A DNA stretch of 64,000 nucleotides from Arthrobacter alpinus. Its GTDB lineage: Bacteria; Actinomycetota; Actinomycetes; Actinomycetales; Micrococcaceae. The DNA lies in the NCBI RefSeq assembly GCF_001294625.1, contig NZ_CP012677.1:2790001-2854000 (forward strand). The letters are read 5' to 3'. Both the position numbers and the translations under genes were made by a program. Below the pieces are notes generated by a model. The model was given only the letters and a program-made list of their open reading frames with translations, did no database searches and had not been told where the DNA came from. Positions 55,444-64,000 of this stretch are shown here, one piece after another. Every line of letters begins with the position of its first letter. The stretch's first letter is position 1.

Positions 55444-55477
55444 CGCCAACGGTGCAGCCTAGGCCACACCGTTGGCG
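55444..55477. other. 11-bp hairpin upstream of the SRPBCC gene
   Basis: CGCCAACGGTG and CACCGTTGGCG pair perfectly around a 12-base loop containing the palindrome GCCTAGGC. It lies between the tuf terminator and the SRPBCC start; a second terminator or an operator are possible. Confidence 0.5.
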
Positions 55478-55486
55478 TTGAGAAAC

Positions 55487-55522
55487 AAGTAGGGCCCTCA
55501 GCCGAAGCTGAGGGCCCTACTT
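55487..55522 (-). terminator. Terminator of tuf (str operon)
   Basis: A perfect 16-bp GC-rich stem (55487-55502 with 55507-55522) closed by the tetraloop CGAA on this strand. It lies 20 bases after the tuf stop, with TTGTTT following on the minus strand. Confidence 0.8.
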
Positions 55523-55541
55523 TAGCGATCTAAGTAATTAA

Positions 55542-56732
55542 TTACTTGATGATCTTGGTAACACGACCTGAACCAACGGTGCGTCCGCCTTCGCGGATAG
55601 CGAAGCCGAGGCCCTCTTCCATGGCGATCGGCTGGATCAGCGCGACAGTCATTTCGGTGTTGTCGCCAGGCATAACCATTTCCGTGCCCTCAGGCAAGGT
55701 GATGACACCGGTAACATCCGTGGTGCGGAAGTAGAACTGCGGGCGGTAGTTGGAGTAGAACGGGTTGTGACGCCCGCCCTCGTCCTTGGCCAAGATGTAG
55801 ACGTTGGCTTCGAAATCGGTGTGCGGGGTAATGGAACCCGGCTTCACGATAACCTGGCCACGCTCTACGTCTTCGCGCTTGATGCCGCGAAGCAGCAAGC
55901 CACAGTTTTCGCCGGCCCAAGCCTCGTCGAGCTGCTTGTGGAACATTTCGATACCGGTAACCGTGGTCTTCTGGACCGGACGGATGCCGACAATCTCGAT
56001 TTCCGAGTTGATCTTCAGGGTTCCACGCTCGGCGCGGCCCGTAACAACGGTTCCACGACCAGTGATCGTGAAGACGTCTTCAACCGGCATGAGGAACGGC
56101 TTGTCCTTGTCGCGGATCGGGTCCGGAACATGGTTGTCCACAGCGTCCATCAGATCTTCAACGGACTTGACCCACTTGGGATCGCCTTCAAGAGCCTTCA
56201 AGCCGGAAACGCGGACAACAGGTGCCTCGTCGCCGTCGAAGCCCTGTGAGGAAAGAAGCTCGCGAACTTCCATCTCCACCAGGTCCAGGAGCTCTTCGTC
56301 GTCAACCATGTCGGACTTGTTCAGTGCAACCAGCAGGTAGGGAACGCCAACCTGGCGGGCCAACAGAACGTGCTCACGAGTCTGGGCCATAGGACCGTCA
56401 GTCGCAGCAACCACCAGGATAGCGCCGTCCATCTGCGCAGCACCGGTGATCATGTTCTTGATGTAGTCAGCGTGGCCGGGGGCGTCTACGTGTGCGTAGT
56501 GGCGCTTCTCGGTCTGGTACTCAACGTGGGAGATGTTGATCGTGATGCCGCGCTGCTTCTCCTCGGGAGCCGAGTCGATGGAGCTGAAATCACGCTGCTC
56601 GTTGAGTGTTGGGTACTTGTCGTACAGTACCTTGGAAATGGCAGCCGTCAACGTGGTCTTACCATGGTCAACGTGACCGATGGTGCCGATGTTAACGTGC
56701 GGCTTGGTCCGCTCGAACTTTGCCTTTGCCAC
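55542..56732 (-). CDS. tuf: Elongation factor Tu
   Basis: 396 residues. G1 is [15 protein letters not shown], the effector region holds [12 protein letters not shown]3 is [11 protein letters not shown] and G4 NKSD. Domains 2 and 3 follow, with [14 protein letters not shown] and the C-terminal [16 protein letters not shown]. The start is GTG 56732 with AGGAGG upstream. Last gene of str; a strong hairpin separates it from fusA, so it probably also has its own promoter in the 159-base gap. Confidence 0.99.
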   Translation of the reverse strand: MAKAKFERTKPHVNIGTIGHVDHGKTTLTAAISKVLYDKYPTLNEQRDFSSIDSAPEEKQRGITINISHVEYQTEKRHYAHVDAPGHADYIKNMITGAAQMDGAILVVAATDGPMAQTREHVLLARQVGVPYLLVALNKSDMVDDEELLDLVEMEVRELLSSQGFDGDEAPVVRVSGLKALEGDPKWVKSVEDLMDAVDNHVPDPIRDKDKPFLMPVEDVFTITGRGTVVTGRAERGTLKINSEIEIVGIRPVQKTTVTGIEMFHKQLDEAWAGENCGLLLRGIKREDVERGQVIVKPGSITPHTDFEANVYILAKDEGGRHNPFYSNYRPQFYFRTTDVTGVITLPEGTEMVMPGDNTEMTVALIQPIAMEEGLGFAIREGGRTVGSGRVTKIIK

Positions 56733-56839
56733 GGGTTCCTCCTAGAACATTTTAGAAAACTTACTCTCAGTAGCGCTGTTCGCCACTGAAATCAAAATAA
56801 GTCTACTGGGGGCTTTTGATATTTAAGAAATTGCTGGGT

Positions 56840-56880
56840 GTTTAGGTTGCATCCAGCCCAGGGCCGGATGCAACCTAAAC
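56840..56880 (-). terminator. Hairpin between fusA and tuf
   Basis: Perfect 15-bp arms (GTTTAGGTTGCATCC at 56840 and its complement at 56866) with an 11-base loop, 11 bases after the fusA stop. No long T-run follows, so it may be a partial terminator. Confidence 0.65.
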
Positions 56881-56891
56881 ATAAGGGGCGA

Positions 56892-59006
56892 CTACTCGCC
56901 GCGGGCCTTCTGGATGATCTCGTCGGCAACAGCCTTCGGAACCTCAGAGTAGCTGTCGAACTTCATCGAGTACACGGCGCGACCCTGGGTCTTGGACCGC
57001 AGGTCACCGATGTAGCCGAACATGCCGGACAAGGGAACAAGAGCCTTGATGACCTTGACACCGCTTGCGTCCTCCATGGACTGCATCTGGCCGCGACGGG
57101 AGTTGATGTCACCAATAACTTCACCCATGTATTCCTCAGGGGTGCGGACTTCAACTTCCATCAACGGTTCAAGCAGAACCGGGTTGGCCAACCGAGCAGC
57201 TTCCTTGAACGCCATTCGACCGGCGATCTTGAAGGCCATTTCGGACGAGTCGACATCGTGAGAGGCACCGTCGAGCAGTGTCGCCTTGATGCCGACCATC
57301 GGGTAACCGGCCAACACACCGTCAGGCAGTGCGGATTGGATGCCCTGGTCAACGCTGGGGATGTACTCGCGCGGAACACGGCCACCAGTGACCTTGTTGC
57401 TGAACTCGTACATTTCGCCTTCAGCAGTATCCAACGGCTCAATGGCAATCTGGATCTTGGCGAACTGACCTGAACCACCGGTCTGCTTCTTGTGCGTGTA
57501 GTCGTGCTTGACGACGGCGCGCTTGATGGTTTCGCGGTACGCAACCTGCGGCTTGCCAACATTGGCTTCAACGTTGAATTCGCGACGCATGCGGTCCACA
57601 AGGATATCCAAGTGGAGCTCGCCCATGCCGCCAATTTCGGTCTGGCCTGTGTCTTCGTTGAGGTTGACGGTGAACGTCGGGTCCTCAGCGGAGAGCTTCT
57701 GGATAGCCGTGGACAGCTTCTCCTGGTCGCCCTTGGTCTTCGGCTCAATGGCAACGAAGATCACCGGCGCCGGGAAGGTCATCGACTCAAGAACGATCGG
57801 GTTGGCCGGATCGCACAAGGTGTCACCGGTGGTGGTGTCCTTGAGGCCGATCACCGCGTAGATGTGACCTGCGTGGATCTCATCTACGGGCATTTCCTTG
57901 TTGGCATGCATCTGGAAGAGCTTGCCAATACGTTCTTTTTTGCCCTTGGTGGAGTTCATCAGCTGTGTGCCAGAAGTCGCCTTGCCGGAGTACACGCGGA
58001 TGAAGTTCAACTGGCCGAAGAACGGGTGCGATGAGATCTTGAAGGCCAGAGCCGAGAACGGCTCCTCTTCGGAAGGCATGCGCGACAGTTCAATCGTCTC
58101 GTCCTTCGGGTTGTGGCCAATCATGGCACCAACGTCGAGAGGTGAAGGCAGGTAGTCGATGACAGCATCGAGCATGGGCTGCACGCCGCGGTTCTTGAAA
58201 GCAGAGCCGCAGAAGACCGGGTAGATCTCGGAGTTGACAGTCAGCTTACGAATGCCGGCCTTGAGTTCCGCGATGGAAGGCTCTACGCCCTCAAGGTACT
58301 TCTCCATAAGTTCCTCGGAGGCCTCCGCAGCGGCCTCAACGAGGGCTGCGCGGTACTCTTCGGCACGTTCCTGCAGATCCGCGGGGATCTCCTTGATTTC
58401 GTAGGCGGCACCCATGGTGACATCACCCTTGGAATCGCCGGCCCAGACGAAGGCCTTCATGGTCATCAAGTCGACGACGCCAACGAATTCGCTTTCGGAA
58501 CCGATGGGCAGCTGCATAACCAAGGGCTTGGCGCCCAGACGGTTGATGATGGTGTCTACCGTGAAGTAGAAATCAGCACCGAGCTTGTCCATCTTGTTGA
58601 CGAAGCAAATACGCGGAACGTTGTACTTGTCAGCCTGGCGCCAAACAGTCTCGGACTGCGGCTCCACGCCTTCCTTGCCATCGAAGACGGCAACGGCGCC
58701 ATCGAGAACACGCAAGGAACGCTCAACTTCCACCGTGAAGTCAACGTGGCCGGGCGTGTCAATGATGTTGATCTGGTTCTTGTCCCAGAAGCAGGTCACG
58801 GCGGCACTCGTGATAGTGATGCCGCGTTCCTTTTCCTGTTCCATCCAGTCAGTCGTCGAAGCGCCGTCGTGGGTTTCGCCGAGCTTGTGGTTCACACCCG
58901 TGTAGAACAGGATGCGCTCAGTCGTAGTGGTCTTGCCGGCATCAATGTGGGCCATGATGCCAATATTGCGGACCTTGTTAAGGTCTGTAAGCACTTCCTG
59001 TGCCAC
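56892..59006 (-). CDS. fusA: Elongation factor G
   Basis: 704 residues, full length. The GTPase domain has [48 protein letters not shown] and NKMDKLGAD. The later domains include [20 protein letters not shown] and [20 protein letters not shown]. The start is GTG 59006. It is 71 bases after rpsG. Confidence 0.99.
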   Translation of the reverse strand: MAQEVLTDLNKVRNIGIMAHIDAGKTTTTERILFYTGVNHKLGETHDGASTTDWMEQEKERGITITSAAVTCFWDKNQINIIDTPGHVDFTVEVERSLRVLDGAVAVFDGKEGVEPQSETVWRQADKYNVPRICFVNKMDKLGADFYFTVDTIINRLGAKPLVMQLPIGSESEFVGVVDLMTMKAFVWAGDSKGDVTMGAAYEIKEIPADLQERAEEYRAALVEAAAEASEELMEKYLEGVEPSIAELKAGIRKLTVNSEIYPVFCGSAFKNRGVQPMLDAVIDYLPSPLDVGAMIGHNPKDETIELSRMPSEEEPFSALAFKISSHPFFGQLNFIRVYSGKATSGTQLMNSTKGKKERIGKLFQMHANKEMPVDEIHAGHIYAVIGLKDTTTGDTLCDPANPIVLESMTFPAPVIFVAIEPKTKGDQEKLSTAIQKLSAEDPTFTVNLNEDTGQTEIGGMGELHLDILVDRMRREFNVEANVGKPQVAYRETIKRAVVKHDYTHKKQTGGSGQFAKIQIAIEPLDTAEGEMYEFSNKVTGGRVPREYIPSVDQGIQSALPDGVLAGYPMVGIKATLLDGASHDVDSSEMAFKIAGRMAFKEAARLANPVLLEPLMEVEVRTPEEYMGEVIGDINSRRGQMQSMEDASGVKVIKALVPLSGMFGYIGDLRSKTQGRAVYSMKFDSYSEVPKAVADEIIQKARGE

Positions 59007-59077
59007 GTTGTCTCCCTTTTCTAGAGATGAGCTTGCGTGGGCCTACGGGGTCACCGCAGGCACACATCCGGCTCTAG

Positions 59078-59548
59078 TTACCAGCGGTAATGGGCGAAGG
59101 CCTTGTTGGACTCGGCCATTTTGTGGGTGTCTTCGCGGCGCTTTACAGCGGCACCAAGACCGTTGGAGGCATCCAGAACTTCGTTGCGCAAACGCTCGGT
59201 CATGGTCTTCTCGCGGCGAGCCTTCGAGTAACCAACCAACCAGCGCAACGCCAGGGCAGTCTGACGGCCAGGCTTGACCTCAACCGGAACCTGGTAGGTG
59301 GCGCCACCAACACGGCGGGACTTCACCTCAAGGCTCGGCTTGATGTTTTCCATGGCCTTCTTCAGAGCGGCAACGGGATCGCTGCCAGTCTTCTCGCGAA
59401 CACCTTCAAGTGCGCCGTATACGATGCGCTCTGCGGTGGACTTCTTGCCGTCAACGAGAACCTTGTTGATCAACTGTGTGACCAACGGGGAGCCGTATAC
59501 GGGATCTACAACTAGCGGCCGCTTGGGGGCCGGACCCTTGCGAGGCAT
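59078..59548 (-). CDS. rpsG: 30S ribosomal protein S7
   Basis: 156 residues from ATG 59548 ([20 protein letters not shown]). [20 protein letters not shown] and [20 protein letters not shown] follow, and the end is [15 protein letters not shown]. The frame is open 40 residues upstream, but this overlaps rpsL and has no homology. One base separates it from the rpsL stop. Confidence 0.98.
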   Translation of the reverse strand: MPRKGPAPKRPLVVDPVYGSPLVTQLINKVLVDGKKSTAERIVYGALEGVREKTGSDPVAALKKAMENIKPSLEVKSRRVGGATYQVPVEVKPGRQTALALRWLVGYSKARREKTMTERLRNEVLDASNGLGAAVKRREDTHKMAESNKAFAHYRW

Positions 59549-59549
59549 A

Positions 59550-59924
59550 TTACTTCTTCTCCATCTTTGCACCGTAGCGGCTGCGAGCCTGCTTGCGGTT
59601 CTTAACGCCCTGGGTATCCAATGCGCCACGGACGATCTTGTAACGTACACCGGGAAGATCCTTGACACGGCCTCCGCGGACGAGCACGATGGAGTGCTCC
59701 TGGAGGTTGTGACCTACACCGGGGATGTAAGCGGTAACTTCCACGCCACCGTTGAGGCGCACGCGGGCAACCTTACGAAGGGCAGAGTTCGGCTTCTTCG
59801 GGGTGGTTGTGTAGACGCGCGTGCAAACGCCGCGACGCATGGGGCTGCCCTTCAATGCGGGAGCCTTGGTCTTTGTGACCTTGGGTGTCCGGCCCTTTCG
59901 GACCAGCTGGTTAATCGTAGGCAC
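59550..59924 (-). CDS. rpsL: 30S ribosomal protein S12
   Basis: 124 residues, normal. It begins [14 protein letters not shown] and has [18 protein letters not shown] and [20 protein letters not shown]. The lysines at the two classical streptomycin-resistance positions (in TPKKPNS and GRVKDLPG) are wild type. The start is GTG 59924. First gene of the str operon. Confidence 0.99.
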   Translation of the reverse strand: MPTINQLVRKGRTPKVTKTKAPALKGSPMRRGVCTRVYTTTPKKPNSALRKVARVRLNGGVEVTAYIPGVGHNLQEHSIVLVRGGRVKDLPGVRYKIVRGALDTQGVKNRKQARSRYGAKMEKK

Positions 59925-60357
59925 TTTCGTGTTCTCCGTTGTTTTCTCGAGTTGATTCTCGTGTCGCTTTGCCCTGGGTCCGCGAACCGTTGCGCACTGG
60001 GCGCATAGTCACCGAAACGTCAAGGAAGAGCCATTTACTGGTAGTCGCAGACTTGGCGACTTCACAGCGCCTAGGCATGCAAAAATGTGGCATCTGCTGT
60101 ACAAGAACCGTACAACCCGGACCCGTATCCACTTCTAGACACCTAAGCGCTAAAAATAAGTACTCTTATCCACTGCCACACTAACAATTACTCACTACGT
60201 TACCACGTCGTCGGACCCTGACGCGAATCGGTCCCGATATGCCCTTGACATAGCGAGTCGCTGAATGCACTCTCTAATTACTCCATGCCACCGGCAGGTC
60301 TAGTTTGCCGGCTGCACCCATATATGGAGCGGTACAACAGTAAAGCTCAGGTGCGTC
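59925..60357. promoter_or_regulatory. Divergent non-coding region between rpsL and the patatin-like gene
   Basis: 433 bases without a gene, which must hold the str promoter and leader. The dyad TGTAC-n7-GTACA occurs at 60098-60114, about 175 bases before rpsL. An A/T-richer stretch around 60140-60200 is the likely promoter zone, but I could not assign boxes. Confidence 0.4.
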
Positions 60358-61350
60358 ATGGCTGATGCAGATTTGGTCCTTGAAGGGGGCGGAGTAAAAG
60401 GCTCCGCTTTGGTCGGGGCCGTGACCTCCCTTGCCGAACACAGCGATCCCTACAGCTTTCACCGCGTGGCTGGCACGTCCGCGGGAGCAATAGTGGCAGG
60501 GCTGCTGGCATCCGGCATGGGTGTCCCCCAAATAAAGTCCGTGATGGACAAGCTGGACTTTTCCCAGTTCCAGGATGAGGTTGGTTTCCTGGCTCACGTG
60601 CCCACGGTTGGCCCCGTTGCCAGCCTGCTCCTCCATGAGGGCCTATACTCTGGCGGGTTCTTGCACAACTGGATTTCGGAAACCCTCGCGGGGCAGGGGG
60701 TGCGCACGTGGGCTGATCTGAAGGAAACCGACCCGGCCAGTTCCCTGCCGCCGTCGCAGCAGTACAAACTAGTGGTCATTGTCTCCGATGTCTCACGCGG
60801 GCTCATGTTGCGCCTTCCCTGGGACTACGAACCGCTCTTGGGTATGGACCCCGACACTGCTTTCGTGGCCGACGCCATCAGGGCCTCTGCCTCCATCCCG
60901 TTTTTCTTCCGGCCATGGAACATACCCACGGACGTCAAGACGACAGGACATGATCACATTGTGTGCGTCGATGGCGGCATGCTCTCCAACTTTCCCATGT
61001 CCATTTTCGACAGGGACGACGACGTGGCATCGCGCTGGCCCACCATTGGGGTGAAGCTATCGGGGAGGGCAACCATCCGCACCGAAGATTGGCAGTCGAA
61101 TACCAATAACATCCAATTGGCAAAGTCACTGTTGGGAACCATGATGGGAGCCCACGACCGCAGCTACGTGAACGACCCCAAGGCGATTTCGCGGACCATC
61201 TTCGTGGACACCTCCGCTTACCGTTCCACTGACTTCCAGCTCACCACTGGCGACAAAGAAGCCATGTTCAACCAGGGCATGAGCAGCGGTAAAACGTTCC
61301 TCTCCGGCTGGGATTGGGAAAAGTGGAAGGCCGGCGACTACGGAACCTGA
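60358..61350 (+). CDS. Patatin-like phospholipase family protein
   Basis: 330 residues. The oxyanion-hole motif is LEGGGVKGSALVG (residues 8-20), the nucleophile Ser41 is in AGTSAGAIVAG, and the partner Asp205 is in CVDGGMLSNFPMSIF. All elements of the Ser-Asp dyad are intact. It has no signal peptide, so it is a cytoplasmic or membrane-associated lipid acyl hydrolase. The substrate is unknown. It is the only + strand gene between rpsL and rpoC and ends convergently with rpoC. Confidence 0.92.
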   Translation: MADADLVLEGGGVKGSALVGAVTSLAEHSDPYSFHRVAGTSAGAIVAGLLASGMGVPQIKSVMDKLDFSQFQDEVGFLAHVPTVGPVASLLLHEGLYSGGFLHNWISETLAGQGVRTWADLKETDPASSLPPSQQYKLVVIVSDVSRGLMLRLPWDYEPLLGMDPDTAFVADAIRASASIPFFFRPWNIPTDVKTTGHDHIVCVDGGMLSNFPMSIFDRDDDVASRWPTIGVKLSGRATIRTEDWQSNTNNIQLAKSLLGTMMGAHDRSYVNDPKAISRTIFVDTSAYRSTDFQLTTGDKEAMFNQGMSSGKTFLSGWDWEKWKAGDYGT

Positions 61351-61359
61351 CCCTCCCCT

Positions 61360-61414
61360 CGTTGAGGGGACACATCACCCACCGCACCAAGGCGCGGAGA
61401 AGTGCCCCCTCAAC
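61360..61414. other. Inverted repeat after the patatin-like gene
   Basis: CGTTGAGGGGACAC (61360) and GTGCCCCCTCAACG (61401) pair at 13 of 14 positions with 27 bases between. Likely part of the transcription end of this gene. Confidence 0.45.
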
Positions 61415-61428
61415 GGGGAGTTAACGTA

Positions 61429-61469
61429 CGACGGCGGTGAGCTGCCCTTATAAGGCAACTCACCGCCGT
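61429..61469 (-). terminator. Terminator of rpoC (rpoBC operon)
   Basis: 17-base arms (61429-61445 and 61453-61469) pair with one G-U, around a 7-base loop (CTTATAA). It lies 14 bases after the rpoC stop and may also serve the convergent patatin-like gene. Confidence 0.75.
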
Positions 61470-61482
61470 CATTCGCTATGTG

Positions 61483-64000
61483 CTAGCCGCTGAAGTTGGT
61501 TCCCAGATCATAGTCATCCAAGGGGATGGCACGGAACTCGGCACCCAGATCGCCGGCGCCGCCCACGTAGTCAAAGTCGCTGAACGCGCTCGGACCGGTG
61601 AACAGGTTGGCTTTGGCTTCTTCGGTCGGCTCCACCGTGACATTGGTGTAGCGCGGCAGACCCGTACCAGCCGGGATCAGCTTACCGATGATGACGTTCT
61701 CCTTCAGACCCAGCAGCGGGTCAGACTTGCCTTCCATGGCCGCCTGCGTCAGAACGCGGGTGGTTTCCTGGAAGGAAGCAGCGGAGAGCCAAGATTCGGT
61801 AGCCAAGGAAGCCTTGGTGATACCCATGAGCTCGTTACGGCCGGAGGCCGGCTTCTTGCCCTCGGACACGACGCGACGGTTTTCCGTCTCGAAGCGGCCG
61901 CGCTCGGCAAGCTCACCGGGCAGCAACTTAGAGTCACCGGACTCGATGACCGTCACGCGACGGAGCATCTGACGCACGATGACTTCAACGTGCTTGTCGT
62001 GGATCCCTACACCCTGGCTGCGGTAAACGCGCTGAACTTCCTCAACGAGGTGCTTCTGTGCTGCACGCGGGCCCAGGATACGCAGAACCTGCTTGGGGTC
62101 AACAGCACCCACCACCAGCTTCTGGCCAACCTCAACGTGCTCGCCGTCAACAACTTGCAGGCGTGCACGGCGCAGAACCGGGTAAGCGATCTCTTCGGTG
62201 CCGTCGTCCGGGGTCAGGATCAATCGCATGGTGCGTTCGGACTCATCAATGTTGATGCGTCCGGCGGCCTCAGCGATCGGTGCGACACCCTTCGGGGTAC
62301 GTGCTTCGAAGAGCTCCTGGATACGGGGCAGACCCTGGGTGATGTCCTCGCCACGGCTGGCCGAAACAGCGCCACCGGTGTGGAAAGTACGCATGGTCAG
62401 CTGCGTGCCGGGCTCACCAATGGACTGTGCTGCGATGATACCGACAGCCTCACCGATGTCCACGGTCTTCCCTGTTGCCAAGGAACGGCCATAGCACAGT
62501 GCACAGGTTCCGACAGTCGATTCACAAGTCAACACGGAGCGGACCTTGATCTCAGCGACACCGGCTGCGAACAGCTCGGCGATGAGTACGTCACCAACAT
62601 CGGCGCCGGCGGAAGCCAGCACCTTGCCAGCGGCGTCCACAACCTCAGAAGCCAAGGTGCGAGCGTAAACGCTGTTCTCAACCTCCTCGTGCAACTGCAG
62701 TTCACCCATGGAGTCAACCACGGCGATCGGCAGGGTCAAGCCGCGCTCGGTGCCACAGTCGTCTTCACGAACAATGACATCCTGCGAAACGTCGACCAGA
62801 CGACGCGTCAGGTAGCCGGAGTTGGCCGTACGCAGAGCCGTATCAGCCAGACCCTTACGGGCACCGTGAGTGGCGATGAAGTACTCCAAAACCGACAGGC
62901 CCTCACGGTAGGAGGACTTGATCGGGCGAGGAATAATTTCACCCTTAGGGTTAGCCACCAAGCCACGGATACCGGCAATCTGGCGAACCTGCATCCAGTT
63001 ACCACGGGCACCGGAGGAAACCATGCGGTTGATCGTGTTGGACTCGGCGAAGGACTCACGCATCGCATCTGCGATCTCGTTCGTAGCCTGGTTCCAAATG
63101 TCGATCAGGTCCTGACGGCGTTCCTCATCAGCGATGAGGCCCTTGTCGAACTGCGCCTGAACTTTGGCCGCCTTGACCTCGTAACCTTCAAGGATGGCCG
63201 GCTTGGAAGCCGGAACCTTGATGTCGGAGATGGCAACGGTGATACCTGAACGGGTTGCCCAGTAGAAACCGGCATCCTTCAGGTTATCCAACGTTGCAGC
63301 CACAACGACCTTGGGGTAACGCTCGGCGAGATCGTTAACGATCTCGGAGAGCTGGCCCTTGTCGGCCACCTTCTCAACCCACGGGTAGTCCGCGGGCAGG
63401 GTTTCGTTGAACAGAACCTGTCCAAGCGACGTTGCTACGATGGCCGGTGTGCCAGGCACCCAACCCTCGGGAGCAACCCAGTCGGCGTTCGGCACAAAGT
63501 CGCTCAGACGGATCTTGACCTGCGAGTTCAAGTGCAACTCGCCGGCGTCGTGCGCCATGATGGCTTCAGCCGGGGTGGAGAAGGTGCGGCCTTCGCCGAC
63601 CGACCCCTCACGCTTGGTGGTCAAGTGGTACAGGCCGATGATCATATCCTGTGACGGCAAGGTCACCGGGCGGCCATCTGAAGGCTTCAAGATGTTGTTG
63701 CTCGAGAGCATCAGGATGCGTGCTTCAGCCTGAGCTTCGGGGCTCAGCGGCAGGTGAACTGCCATCTGGTCGCCGTCGAAGTCAGCGTTGAAAGCACCAC
63801 AAACCAGCGGGTGCAGCTGGATTGCCTTGCCTTCAACTAGCTGCGGCTCGAACGCCTGGATACCCAAACGGTGCAGGGTTGGTGCACGGTTCAGCAGCAC
63901 AGGATGCTCGGTGATGATCTCTTCGAGAACATCCCAGACCTGGGGACGGAAACGCTCCACCATCCGCTTGGCGCTCTTGATGTTCTGTGCATGGTTAAGG
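61483..64000 (-). CDS. rpoC: DNA-directed RNA polymerase beta' subunit (5' end beyond window)
   Basis: The visible 839 residues are the C-terminal two-thirds of beta'. The catalytic Mg-binding loop [20 protein letters not shown] is present, preceded by [18 protein letters not shown]. Later come the zinc-site cysteines (DDCGTERG and [14 protein letters not shown]) and the end [11 protein letters not shown]. The reading frame stays open to the last base, where translated residues ([17 protein letters not shown]) match the family, so the gene continues past the edge. Confidence 0.98.
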   Translation of the reverse strand, partial: LNHAQNIKSAKRMVERFRPQVWDVLEEIITEHPVLLNRAPTLHRLGIQAFEPQLVEGKAIQLHPLVCGAFNADFDGDQMAVHLPLSPEAQAEARILMLSSNNILKPSDGRPVTLPSQDMIIGLYHLTTKREGSVGEGRTFSTPAEAIMAHDAGELHLNSQVKIRLSDFVPNADWVAPEGWVPGTPAIVATSLGQVLFNETLPADYPWVEKVADKGQLSEIVNDLAERYPKVVVAATLDNLKDAGFYWATRSGITVAISDIKVPASKPAILEGYEVKAAKVQAQFDKGLIADEERRQDLIDIWNQATNEIADAMRESFAESNTINRMVSSGARGNWMQVRQIAGIRGLVANPKGEIIPRPIKSSYREGLSVLEYFIATHGARKGLADTALRTANSGYLTRRLVDVSQDVIVREDDCGTERGLTLPIAVVDSMGELQLHEEVENSVYARTLASEVVDAAGKVLASAGADVGDVLIAELFAAGVAEIKVRSVLTCESTVGTCALCYGRSLATGKTVDIGEAVGIIAAQSIGEPGTQLTMRTFHTGGAVSASRGEDITQGLPRIQELFEARTPKGVAPIAEAAGRINIDESERTMRLILTPDDGTEEIAYPVLRRARLQVVDGEHVEVGQKLVVGAVDPKQVLRILGPRAAQKHLVEEVQRVYRSQGVGIHDKHVEVIVRQMLRRVTVIESGDSKLLPGELAERGRFETENRRVVSEGKKPASGRNELMGITKASLATESWLSAASFQETTRVLTQAAMEGKSDPLLGLKENVIIGKLIPAGTGLPRYTNVTVEPTEEAKANLFTGPSAFSDFDYVGGAGDLGAEFRAIPLDDYDLGTNFSG

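Noticed and set aside
61480..63249. 589-codon open frame on the + strand opposite rpoC
   Set aside because: It mirrors the conserved rpoC frame, has no recognisable domain, and arises from GC-rich codon bias.

Overview
The window looks like chromosomal DNA of a GC-rich actinobacterium, most likely a member of the Micrococcaceae (Arthrobacter sensu lato). The indicators are mycothiol and inositol genes (ino1 and an MshA-type glycosyltransferase), many GTG starts, an L4 protein carrying a Sunset-like tail, and a ribosomal superoperon without rpsN or rpsD at their classical positions. No rRNA, tRNA, CRISPR array, transposase or prophage gene was found. The first gene (PAP2 phosphatase) and the last (rpoC) are cut by the window edges.

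Layout. 1-2.7 kb (+): end of a PAP2 phosphatase, a DedA protein and an OmpR-type two-component pair. 2.7-6.9 kb (-): alr-tsaE-tsaB-rimI-tsaD, a tightly overlapping operon holding most of the t6A tRNA-modification machinery. 7.1-11.5 kb (+): mshA, a decayed MalG-type sugar permease, a GH13 alpha-glucosidase and a DUF559-type protein bordered by a repeated 14-mer. 11.5-20.2 kb (-): ino1, an aldo-keto reductase, glgX, nnr, acpS and glmS. 20.3-22.8 kb (+): coaA, a VanY-like carboxypeptidase and mscL. 22.8-26.5 kb (-): glmM, rpsI, rplM and truA.

26.6-61 kb (-, mostly): the ribosomal and transcription region. In transcription order it contains str (rpsL-rpsG-fusA-tuf), then an insert (SRPBCC protein, 1365-residue membrane protein, MFS transporter on +), then S10 (rpsJ to rpsQ), spc (rplN to rplO), secY-adk-map, a second insert (glycerophosphodiesterase, sugar or glycerol-3-phosphate ABC transporter, P1 peptidase), then infA-rpmJ-rpsM-rpsK-rpoA-rplQ. 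A patatin-like lipase (+) sits between rpsL and the 3' end of rpoC.

The most unusual structure is a pair of homologous tandem arrays. Each consists of exactly three 56-base units (an 18-base locus-specific spacer and a 38-base core). One lies directly downstream of glmS and the other directly downstream of map. Also notable are the L4-Sunset fusion, the decayed permease that keeps its TAATG junction, the 14-mer next to stop codons around the DUF559 gene, long hairpins in successive gaps of the rpsM-rplQ cluster, and a folded element upstream of rplN. I saw no defence island or other clearly new multi-gene system.
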